Shown: one piece after another, positions 1-5,677 of the stretch
How the letters are laid out: each line of letters starts with the position of its first letter
How positions within the stretch are numbered: the stretch's first letter is position 1
Translations under genes and position numbers: made by a program
NCBI GenBank assembly: GCA_021732945.1
Contig: JAKFWB010000011.1
Span: 1-5,677, forward strand
Length of the DNA: 5,677 bases
DNA from: Porphyrobacter sp.
Lineage (GTDB): Bacteria > Pseudomonadota > Alphaproteobacteria > Sphingomonadales > Sphingomonadaceae
Direction of reading: 5' to 3'
Notes under the pieces: model-generated
Database searches by the model: none
The model's input: the letters and a program-made list of their open reading frames with translations, nothing else
What the model was told of the DNA's origin: nothing

Positions 1-1377
1 GATATCGCCCGCGCCAAGGCAAACCACCATGTCGCCCGGAGCAATTTCACCCGCCAGCACATCGGCGAGCGCATCGGCCCCCGCAATCTCGCGCGCGGCG
101 CGGTGTCCGCGTGCCTTCATTCCGGCGACCAGCGCGGTGTGATCGACCCCCGGCAAAGGCTCCTCGCCCGCCGAATAGACCGGCGCGACATAGGCAATAT
201 CCGCATCGTCAAAGCACGACTGGAACGCATCCATCAGATCATTGAGCCGCGAATAGCGGTGCGGCTGCGCGACCGCGATCACCTTACCATCGGTTCCCGC
301 CACGGCCTCCCGCGCGGCGGACAGCACGGCGCGGATTTCGACCGGGTGGTGGGCGTAGTCATCAATGATCGTCACCGCGCCGCCTTCGACCGCGACTGAG
401 CCGACCTTGGTGAACCGCCGCCGCACCCCGCCGAAGCGGGCAAAGCCTGAGCGGATCACTTCATCCGAACAGCCCATCTCAATCGCCACAGCAATTGCGG
501 CGAGCGCGTTCTGGACATTGTGGCGCCCCGGCATGGGCAGATGCACGCCTTCGATCCGGCGATCCTCGGCCCCGCGCTGGCGCACGATCACATCAAAGGT
601 ATTCCCGCCCTCGGCACTGCGGACATTGACGCCGCAAATGTCGGCTTGCAGCGAAAAGCCGTAGGTCACGACCTTGCGATCGCGCACCTTGCCGATCACC
701 GCCTGCACTTCGGGGTGATCAACGCACAACACTGCCGCGCCGTAGAACGGGACGTTGTGGATGAACTCCACAAACGCCTTCTTCACTCCGTCGAAATCGC
801 CGTAGTGATCCAGGTGCTCGGGATCGATATTGGTGACCACCGCGATGGTGCCGTCAAGGCGCAGGAAGCTGCCGTCGCTCTCGTCCGCTTCGACCACCAT
901 CCAGTCGCTATCGCCGAGCCGCGCGTTCGAGCCATATTGTTCGATGATCCCGCCGTTGATCACGGTCGGATCGATCCCGCCCGCATCAAGCAACGTCGCA
1001 ATCATGCTGGTCGTCGTGGTCTTGCCATGCGTGCCTGCCACCGCAACGGTGGATTTGAGCCGCATCAGTTCCGCCAGCATTTCCGCGCGGCGCACCACCG
1101 GGATGCGGGCTTCGAGGGCGGCGGCGACTTCGGGGTTGGTGCGGCGCACGGCGGTGGAGGTGACGACCACGGCGGCACCATCAACGTTCTCGCGCGCATG
1201 GCCAATATGCACGATGATCCCGCGCGCGCGCAGGCGTTCCACGCTGGCGCTTTCGGCAATGTCGCTACCTTGCACCGCGTAGCCCAAATTGCGCATCACC
1301 TCGGCAATGCCGGACATGCCGATCCCGCCGATCCCGACGAAGTGGATCGTGCCGATGTCAGTGCCGACGCCTTTCAT
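1..1377 (-). CDS. murC: UDP-N-acetylmuramate--L-alanine ligase MurC (3' end cut by window edge)
   Basis: MurC is the cytoplasmic ATP-dependent ligase that joins L-alanine to UDP-MurNAc, the first step of stem-peptide assembly. I translated 459 codons from the ATG at 1377 with no stop; the frame runs off the left edge at a GAGDI motif (residues 455-459) that normally lies close to the MurC C-terminus, so probably only some 10-20 residues are missing. The N-terminal Rossmann domain carries GIGGIGMSG (15-23). The central ATPase domain has the P-loop GTHGKTTTT (115-123), EADESDGSF (163-171), [11 protein letters not shown] (182-192) and HNVPFYG (207-213). HNVQN lies at 286-290. The C-terminal domain has GVRRRF (317-322), DDYAHHP (339-345), QPHRYSR (371-377) and YSAGEEP (401-407). 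GTHGK and DDYAHHP separate it from MurD, MurE and MurF; Mpl is the nearest alternative, but the dcw position after murG fits MurC. The start overlaps the murG stop as ATGA. Identification is very secure. Confidence 0.98.
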   Translation of the reverse strand, partial: MKGVGTDIGTIHFVGIGGIGMSGIAEVMRNLGYAVQGSDIAESASVERLRARGIIVHIGHARENVDGAAVVVTSTAVRRTNPEVAAALEARIPVVRRAEMLAELMRLKSTVAVAGTHGKTTTTSMIATLLDAGGIDPTVINGGIIEQYGSNARLGDSDWMVVEADESDGSFLRLDGTIAVVTNIDPEHLDHYGDFDGVKKAFVEFIHNVPFYGAAVLCVDHPEVQAVIGKVRDRKVVTYGFSLQADICGVNVRSAEGGNTFDVIVRQRGAEDRRIEGVHLPMPGRHNVQNALAAIAVAIEMGCSDEVIRSGFARFGGVRRRFTKVGSVAVEGGAVTIIDDYAHHPVEIRAVLSAAREAVAGTDGKVIAVAQPHRYSRLNDLMDAFQSCFDDADIAYVAPVYSAGEEPLPGVDHTALVAGMKARGHRAAREIAGADALADVLAGEIAPGDMVVCLGAGDI

Positions 1378-2597
1378 GCCTCTGCCCGATCCTTGGCAGC
1401 CTTGCGAGTGGCAGTCTGCGGACGGGTGGCTGCGTGTGCAGCACGCGGAGCCGCCTCGCCCACGCGGATCACATCCATCAGATCAATCCTGCTCATGCTC
1501 TCGACCAGATCGGCCAAGTCCTTAGCCGCATCGGGCCGTCCGCAATTGAAGGCACAGTGGGCCGCGTTGGCGAGGCTCGCCGGGTTCATCGCCATCGCCT
1601 GTATCTGCTTGGCGAGTTCCTTGGCAGTGAACGCCTCCTGCCGGATCATCCGCGCCCCGCCCGCCTTCACCATCTCGCGGGTGTTGACCGCCTGGTGATC
1701 GTCAGTCGCAATCGGCAGCGGCACAAGGATCGCCGGGCGACCGACGGCGGTCAGTTCCGCTATAGTCGAAGCGCCTGCGCGGCCGATGAACAGATGCGCG
1801 TCCGCCAGCCGTTCGTGCATGTCTTCAAAATAGGTGCCGAGTTCGGCCGGGATGCCGTGGCTGGCATAGCGCATCCGCACGGCCTCTATATCCTCCGGGC
1901 GGCATTGCTGGGTCACCTGCAAACGCTGGCGCAGCGCCGGGGGCAGCATGGAGAGGCCATCGGGAACTATGTCCGACAGCACGCGCGCGCCCTGACTGCC
2001 GCCCGTCACCAACACCCGCAGCAGGCCATCATCGGTAAAGGCCGGGAAATCCTGTTCGCGTAAAGCCAGCACCTCGGCCCGCACCGGATTGCCGGTGAGG
2101 TGGACCTTGGCCGCGTGCTTCGGCTTCAACCGGTCGACCTTGTTATAAGAGGTCGCAATCGCATCGACCCGGCCAGCGAGCAGCCGGTTGACGCGGCCAA
2201 GCACCGCGTTTTGTTCATGCACCACGCTCGGCAGCTTGACCGCCGTCGCTGCCAGCAGTGCGGGCAGCGCGGGGTAACCGCCAAAGCCGATGATCGCGGA
2301 GGGCTCAAAGGCATCGAACAGCCGCAGCGCCATGCTGCGCCCTTCCAGCACCGCCCGGATCCCTGCGGGCCAGCCCAACGGGTTCTTGCCGAACCGTCCG
2401 GCGGGCAGCACGTGGGCGGTGAGATAATCGGGCTTGCCGGGGATCGCCGCGCCGCGTTCATCGGTGATCAGCGCGATGTGATGGCCGCGTGCGTGCAACT
2501 CCGCCGCCAGCGCAAAGGCCGGGATCAGGTGCCCGCCCGTGCCGCCCGCCGCCAGCACGAAATGGCGTGAAGCGCCTGTCGGGACATTGCTGGTCAT
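1374..2597 (-). CDS. murG: UDP-GlcNAc:lipid I N-acetylglucosaminyltransferase MurG
   Basis: MurG is the membrane-associated GT-B glycosyltransferase that transfers GlcNAc from UDP-GlcNAc to lipid I, giving lipid II on the cytoplasmic face. The start chosen is the ATG at 2597 (407 residues), because it overlaps the ftsW stop as ATGA, has a good ribosome binding site, and puts the first glycine-rich loop near the N-terminus. The same frame is open up to an ATG at 2702, but that would add 35 residues lying inside ftsW. Motifs in order: GGTGGH (18-23), FGGYPALPA (105-113), [12 protein letters not shown] (127-138), TGNPVR (168-173), TGGSQGA (198-204), QQCRPED (230-236), GRAGAST (272-278, usually SRAGA-type) and [13 protein letters not shown] (293-305), the donor-sugar binding region. 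Typical MurG proteins are about 350-370 residues. The excess here is mostly an Ala/Arg/Thr-rich tail after about residue 370, which also holds the murC ribosome binding site. Identification is very secure; the role of the tail is unknown. Confidence 0.98.
   Translation of the reverse strand: MTSNVPTGASRHFVLAAGGTGGHLIPAFALAAELHARGHHIALITDERGAAIPGKPDYLTAHVLPAGRFGKNPLGWPAGIRAVLEGRSMALRLFDAFEPSAIIGFGGYPALPALLAATAVKLPSVVHEQNAVLGRVNRLLAGRVDAIATSYNKVDRLKPKHAAKVHLTGNPVRAEVLALREQDFPAFTDDGLLRVLVTGGSQGARVLSDIVPDGLSMLPPALRQRLQVTQQCRPEDIEAVRMRYASHGIPAELGTYFEDMHERLADAHLFIGRAGASTIAELTAVGRPAILVPLPIATDDHQAVNTREMVKAGGARMIRQEAFTAKELAKQIQAMAMNPASLANAAHCAFNCGRPDAAKDLADLVESMSRIDLMDVIRVGEAAPRAAHAATRPQTATRKAAKDRAEA
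1390..1394 (-). promoter_or_regulatory. Probable ribosome binding site of murC inside the murG end
   Basis: AAGGA lies 12 bases upstream of the murC ATG at 1377, within the codons for the MurG tail. A GAGG nearer the start is only about one base away from the ATG and too close to act. The ATG overlaps the murG TGA as ATGA (1377-1374). Confidence 0.6.
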
Positions 2598-3817
2598 GCG
2601 CGGTCTTCCTTGCGTTCGATCCAATCGCGCAATCCCCCCGCCTCGCGGGCGAGGAAGGGATTGCGCCGGGTGATCGCCAGCAATAGCCCAAGCGTGAAGC
2701 ACACCGCCAGTGTCGATGATCCGCCATAGGAAATCAGCGGCAGCGTCATCCCCTTGGACGGGAACAGCTTGAGGTTGACGAGGATGTTGATGAAGGCCTG
2801 ACCGCCGAACTGGGTGATCAGACCGACGCTGGCAAGCAGCGCGAACAGATTGTCTTCATTCACCATCCGCAGCAGCCCACGAAGCACCAGCCCGCAGTAA
2901 AGCAGCACGATGATCGCGCAGGTGATCAGCCCGAACTCCTCGCCGATGACCGAGAAGATGTAATCAGTGTGCGCTTCGGGCAGGTTCATCTTGCGGATGC
3001 CGAGCCACAAGCCGCTTCCAGTCCATCCCCCCGCCAGCAGCGTGCGCTGCGCCAGATCGACCTGATCAAAAGCCGTGCCGCCGCCCAGAAAACCGTCGAT
3101 CCGGTGGCGGGCATTGTCATAGAAGAAATAGGCCAGCGTCAGGCCCAGCGCCCCTGCCCCGATCATCGCGCCGACGCGCTGCCATGGCAGGCCCGCCAGC
3201 AGCACCATCACCAGCCAGATGCCGCCAAACAGGATCGCATCGCCCAAATTGGGCTGCGCCATCAGCAGCGCCGCCACCAGCACCATTAGCCCGGTGACAT
3301 ACCAGATCACCGGCAGAGCCCCATCGCGCAGCCGCCAGCTGAGGATCCACGCGCAGGTGATCGCAAAACCCGGCTTCAGGAACTCCGATGGCTGCAAGCT
3401 CATGCCGACATTGATCCAGCGCCGCGCGCCGTTCTTTTCCTCGCCCAATATCGGCACCACGAACATCAGCGCCAGCATGATTGCGCCAACCAGAATGCCC
3501 AGCCGCCGCGCCTGATCGCGCGACAGGAACGACAGCCCGATCATCAGCGCCAGCCCCATCAGCTGGAACACGACATGCCGCTTGAAGAACATGAGATCAT
3601 CAAGCGTGACCTTGGCGGTCGATAGCTGATCGGCGCTGGCGGGTGAGGCTGCGGCGACAGCTACCAGCCCCATGGCCATCAGCAACCCGATCAGCAGCAA
3701 CAGCACCTTGTCAAGCTCGCGCCACCAGATGCGCAAGGCATCGCGCCAGCGGCGCTGCACCGCCACCGGGGGCAGATAAGTGCCGCGCACGGGCTGGGTA
3801 TAGGCCGGGGCGGTCAT
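2594..3817 (-). CDS. ftsW: Septal peptidoglycan polymerase FtsW (SEDS family)
   Basis: FtsW is the multi-pass SEDS glycosyltransferase that polymerises lipid II at the division septum together with the transpeptidase FtsI. The protein has 407 residues. A cytoplasmic N-terminal segment (1-37) with Pro and basic residues precedes about ten hydrophobic segments, the first near 38-58 and the last near 367-383. SEDS signatures visible are NGARRWI (129-135), QPSEFLKP (142-149), QPNLGDA (188-194), HTDYIFSVIGEE (283-294) and the C-terminal SKGMTLPLISYGGSS (354-368). D285 in the HTDYIF motif matches the extracytoplasmic aspartate known to be essential in RodA/FtsW proteins. The Asn in QPNLG replaces the Asp of the usual QPD motif. 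RodA is a close paralogue; the place between murD and murG is what assigns this copy to FtsW. The gene overlaps murD upstream and murG downstream by 4 bases each, so its translation is probably coupled to both. The 24-residue C-terminal cytoplasmic tail is short and charged. Confidence 0.97.
   Translation of the reverse strand: MTAPAYTQPVRGTYLPPVAVQRRWRDALRIWWRELDKVLLLLIGLLMAMGLVAVAAASPASADQLSTAKVTLDDLMFFKRHVVFQLMGLALMIGLSFLSRDQARRLGILVGAIMLALMFVVPILGEEKNGARRWINVGMSLQPSEFLKPGFAITCAWILSWRLRDGALPVIWYVTGLMVLVAALLMAQPNLGDAILFGGIWLVMVLLAGLPWQRVGAMIGAGALGLTLAYFFYDNARHRIDGFLGGGTAFDQVDLAQRTLLAGGWTGSGLWLGIRKMNLPEAHTDYIFSVIGEEFGLITCAIIVLLYCGLVLRGLLRMVNEDNLFALLASVGLITQFGGQAFINILVNLKLFPSKGMTLPLISYGGSSTLAVCFTLGLLLAITRRNPFLAREAGGLRDWIERKEDRA
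2607..2611 (-). promoter_or_regulatory. Ribosome binding site of murG inside the ftsW end
   Basis: AAGGA (within AAGGAAG, 2611-2605) lies 9 bases upstream of the murG ATG at 2597, inside the codons for the charged FtsW C-terminus. It is the strongest Shine-Dalgarno match in the window. It decides for the ATG at 2597, which forms ATGA with the ftsW stop, over the in-frame ATG at 2702. Confidence 0.75.
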
Positions 3818-5184
3818 GGCAGGATGCTCCGGCTGGCGGTGTCATCGCAGGTTTCGCATCCCGTGATCACGCCGACCATCTGGCGGAAGTGATGCCCGCG
3901 CTTTTCATAGTCGCGAAACTGATCGTAAGAGGCGCAGGCGGGGGAAAGCAGCACCACTTCGCCCGGGCGCGCGGCGGCTTCGGCCCGGCGCACGGCCTCG
4001 CTGATCAGCTCGCAGCGCTCGACCGGCACTTGCCCTTCCAGCAGATCGGCAAACATCGGCCCGGCCTCACCCACGGTATAGGCCGCAGCGACATTGCCGA
4101 GGTGATCGTCGCAGGCGCCCAGCCCGTCTTCCTTGGGCAGGCCGCCGACAATCCAGTGAATCCGGGGCGCGCCGCCATTGATGGCGGGATCCGGCGGAAA
4201 GGCCGCCAGCGCAGGCGCGGCAGAGGCAGCGTTGGTGGCCTTGCTATCATTGATATAGCTGACGCCCTTCACATCGCACACCCGCTCCATCCGGTGGGGA
4301 AGCCCGCGATAGCTGGCAAGACCGGCGGCAATCCGCGCATCGCCAAGGCCCAGCGCGCGGCAGATCGCCATAGCAACAGCAGCGTTCTGCGCATTGTGCG
4401 GCCCGGCGAGCGAGGGCGAACGGCCATCGGCCAGCCCGGCTACTGCAAGATCATTGGTTGTGATCCGCACCAGTGGCTTCCCCTCTGCCGCCAACCGATC
4501 GGCGATGGCAGCGGAGGGCGCGTCCTCATCACAAATCAGCGCGGTGCCGCTCGTCTGCATTTGAAACAGTCGTTCCTTGGAGGCAGCATAGGCTTCGAAC
4601 CCTGCATAGCGATCAAGGTGATCGGGCGTGATGTTGGTGAGCGCCGCGACATCGCAATCGAGCGTGAAGGTGAGATCGATCTGGAAGCTCGACAGTTCGA
4701 GCACATAGACCCCGCCTTCAGCCAGCGAGGCCTGCGCCAGGATCGGTTCGCCGATATTGCCGCCCATCACGCAGGGCACGCCCGCCTCGGTCAGAATGTG
4801 GTGCACCAGCGCCGTGGTGGTCGATTTGCCATTGGTGCCGGTGATCCCGACCACCTTGTGCGGCGGAAGGCTGTCCCGCGCGGCGGCGAAAAGTTCGATA
4901 TCGCCAATCACCGGCAGGCCATAATGCCAAGCATGGGGGCCGATGGGGTGAGTGTTCAACGGCACCCCGGGCGATACGATCACCCCGGCAAGTCCGGTGA
5001 GATCGAGTTCCAGCGGATCGATCAGCCGGCAGCGGCCTTCAAACGGTTCGCGCGCCACATCCTGCCGGTCCCACGCGATCACTTCCGCCCCGCTCGCGAT
5101 CAGCGCCTCAGCCGCCGCCGCGCCCGAGCGCGCGAGGCCGAGCACCGCGTAGCGCTGTCCGGCAAAGGCGGGGGAGATGATCAC
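3814..5184 (-). CDS. murD: UDP-N-acetylmuramoyl-L-alanine--D-glutamate ligase MurD
   Basis: MurD is the cytoplasmic ligase that adds D-glutamate to UDP-MurNAc-L-Ala using ATP. The protein has 456 residues, close to the family norm of about 440-460. The N-terminal UDP-binding domain starts with YAVLGLARSG (12-21). The ATPase domain has GITGTNGKSTTT (113-124, P-loop Lys120), GGNIGEP (141-147), LELSSFQID (162-170) and NITPDHLDRY (184-193). K203 in ASKERLF matches the carbamylated lysine of Mur ligases. GPHNAQN lies at 261-267. The C-terminal domain has LPHRME (295-300), NDSKATN (312-318) and LSPACASYDQF (413-423), which is specific to MurD. The start is a GTG at 5184: upstream in this frame a TGA at 5202-5200 comes before any other usable start, and the Rossmann motif follows at the normal distance. 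It begins 10 bases after the mraY stop. About 14 residues after position 442, including Cys443 and Cys446, go beyond what I expect from the family core. Confidence 0.98.
   Translation of the reverse strand: MIISPAFAGQRYAVLGLARSGAAAAEALIASGAEVIAWDRQDVAREPFEGRCRLIDPLELDLTGLAGVIVSPGVPLNTHPIGPHAWHYGLPVIGDIELFAAARDSLPPHKVVGITGTNGKSTTTALVHHILTEAGVPCVMGGNIGEPILAQASLAEGGVYVLELSSFQIDLTFTLDCDVAALTNITPDHLDRYAGFEAYAASKERLFQMQTSGTALICDEDAPSAAIADRLAAEGKPLVRITTNDLAVAGLADGRSPSLAGPHNAQNAAVAMAICRALGLGDARIAAGLASYRGLPHRMERVCDVKGVSYINDSKATNAASAAPALAAFPPDPAINGGAPRIHWIVGGLPKEDGLGACDDHLGNVAAAYTVGEAGPMFADLLEGQVPVERCELISEAVRRAEAAARPGEVVLLSPACASYDQFRDYEKRGHHFRQMVGVITGCETCDDTASRSILP
3827..3830 (-). promoter_or_regulatory. 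Ribosome binding site of ftsW inside the murD end
   Basis: GGAG sits 9 bases upstream of the ftsW ATG at 3817, inside the last murD codons. It supports that ATG, which shares bases 3815-3816 with the murD stop (ATGA at 3817-3814). The arrangement points to translational coupling. Confidence 0.7.
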
Positions 5185-5194
5185 GATGCGCGGT

Positions 5195-5677
5195 CTACCT
5201 CAGCTTCAGCGTCGACAGGCCGATCAGCGCCAGCACGATGGCGATGATCCAGAAGCGGATCACGACCTTGCTTTCACTCCAGCCCAATTGCTCGAAATGG
5301 TGGTGGATCGGGGCCATGCGGAACACCCGCTTGCCAGTGCGTTTGAACCAGAACACCTGCACGATCACGCTGACCGCTTCGAGCACGAACAGCCCGCCGA
5401 CAATCGCCAGCACAACCTCGTGGTGTGAAGCGACCGCAATCGCACCCAGTGCTCCGCCCAGTGCCAGCGACCCGGTATCGCCCATGAACACCGCAGCAGG
5501 CGGCGCGTTGAACCACAGGAAGGCGAGCCCCGCCCCCATGATCGCCGCGCAGAAAATCGCCAGTTCCCCAGCGCCCGGCACATGCGGAATGCCGAGGTAC
5601 TCGGAGAAATCCGCGCGCCCGACCAGATAGGCGATGATCGCAAAGGTGCCCGATGCAATGATCACCGGCATGATCGC
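5195..5677 (-). CDS. mraY: Phospho-N-acetylmuramoyl-pentapeptide-transferase MraY (C-terminal part)
   Basis: MraY is the integral membrane enzyme that transfers phospho-MurNAc-pentapeptide from UDP to undecaprenyl phosphate, forming lipid I. Only the last 160 codons and the TAG stop (5197-5195) are in the window. The frame is open to the right edge, so roughly the first 200 residues, including the N-terminal catalytic Asp pair, lie outside. The first codons read AIMPVII, which matches the inside of the family's GLAIMP region, so the ATG at 5671 is an internal Met and not the start. Visible signatures, numbered in this fragment, are LAFLWFN (51-57), [13 protein letters not shown] (63-75), whose Asp67 corresponds to the third catalytic aspartate, and APIHHHFE (122-129), the histidine motif of the MraY branch. 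WecA-type relatives lack this exact HHH context. Membrane segments alternate with these loops and the protein ends with a hydrophobic helix and TLKLR. The gene is followed by murD after 10 bases, the usual dcw order. Confidence 0.98.
   Translation of the reverse strand, partial: AIMPVIIASGTFAIIAYLVGRADFSEYLGIPHVPGAGELAIFCAAIMGAGLAFLWFNAPPAAVFMGDTGSLALGGALGAIAVASHHEVVLAIVGGLFVLEAVSVIVQVFWFKRTGKRVFRMAPIHHHFEQLGWSESKVVIRFWIIAIVLALIGLSTLKLR
5198..5201 (-). promoter_or_regulatory. Probable ribosome binding site of murD
   Basis: GAGG, formed by the last codons of mraY just before its TAG, lies 13 bases upstream of the murD GTG at 5184. The spacing is longer than ideal. No better purine-rich element lies in the 10-base gap (ACCGCGCATC), so this is the best candidate, and ribosomes finishing mraY may help to start murD. 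Confidence 0.5.

Larger units (their letters stand above)
1..5677 (-). other. dcw operon segment mraY-murD-ftsW-murG-murC
   Basis: Five co-directional genes in the canonical dcw order fill the window. The junctions are one 10-base gap (5185-5194) and three 4-base overlaps (3814-3817, 2594-2597, 1374-1377). I see no hairpin followed by a T-run and no room for a promoter between genes, so one transcript through both window edges is the simplest reading. A promoter internal to a coding region cannot be excluded from sequence alone. Confidence 0.9.

Noticed and set aside
1..30. Missing stop codon of murC as a possible truncation
   Set aside because: The frame is intact up to base 1 and ends in the GAGDI motif expected near the C-terminus; the lack of a stop is only the window edge.
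520..1698. Plus-strand open frame of 392 codons opposite murC and the end of murG
   Set aside because: It is antisense to secure genes, crosses the murG/murC junction, is rich in His, Arg, Ala and Asp, and shows no recognisable domain or ribosome binding context.
2598..2702. Upstream in-frame ATG at 2702 as murG start
   Set aside because: It would add 35 residues encoded inside ftsW with no similarity to MurG. The ATG at 2597 has the ATGA overlap and a strong AAGGA at 9 bases.
3643..5247. Plus-strand open frame of 534 codons opposite murD and parts of ftsW and mraY
   Set aside because: It runs antisense across two gene junctions, its product is a low-complexity mix rich in Arg, Gly, Ala, His and Asp with no domain I recognise, and long antisense frames are expected in GC-rich DNA. 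The minus strand has complete Mur/SEDS motifs throughout.
5195..5671. ATG at 5671 as the start of a small membrane protein
   Set aside because: The frame is open to the right edge and the residues before this Met (Ala-Ile) fit the internal AIMP region of MraY; it is a fragment of mraY cut by the window.
1..5677. High density of GATC sites as a possible methylation or origin-like signal
   Set aside because: They occur evenly inside codons such as GAT-C and xxG-ATC, in line with GC-rich codon choice for Asp and Ile. I saw no clustering or DnaA-box-like repeats with them.

Overview
The window is a stretch of the conserved division and cell wall (dcw) cluster of a Gram-negative bacterium, most likely an alphaproteobacterium of the Sphingomonadales/Erythrobacteraceae type. 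That placement rests on the gene order, the GC-rich codon use and the protein style; it is an inference, with no database search behind it. Every gene lies on the minus strand, so transcription runs from the right end to the left end.

In transcription order: the 3' part of mraY (5677 to 5195, start outside the window), then murD (5184 to 3814), ftsW (3817 to 2594), murG (2597 to 1374) and murC (1377 to 1, running off the left edge only a few residues before its expected end). The first junction has a 10-base gap. Each of the other three is an ATGA overlap, where the start codon of one gene shares bases with the TGA of the gene before. No non-coding stretch is longer than about 10 bases, and I see no promoter, terminator, RNA gene, mobile element, repeat array or CRISPR. 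The transcript therefore almost certainly starts to the right of the window (towards murE/murF in the usual dcw order) and continues to the left (usually murB, ddl, ftsQ, ftsA, ftsZ).

Together the genes cover the middle of peptidoglycan synthesis. MurC and MurD add L-Ala and D-Glu to UDP-MurNAc in the cytoplasm. MraY moves the finished phospho-MurNAc-pentapeptide onto undecaprenyl phosphate (lipid I). MurG adds GlcNAc (lipid II). FtsW polymerises lipid II into septal glycan at the division site.

I found no undescribed system: this is an ordinary core region. The points worth a second look are small. They are the run of overlapping start/stop codons, the GTG start of murD, a basic Ala/Arg/Thr-rich tail of about 37 residues on MurG, a Gly in the MurG SRAGA-type loop, a QPN in place of the usual QPD motif of FtsW, and a short Cys-containing tail on MurD.
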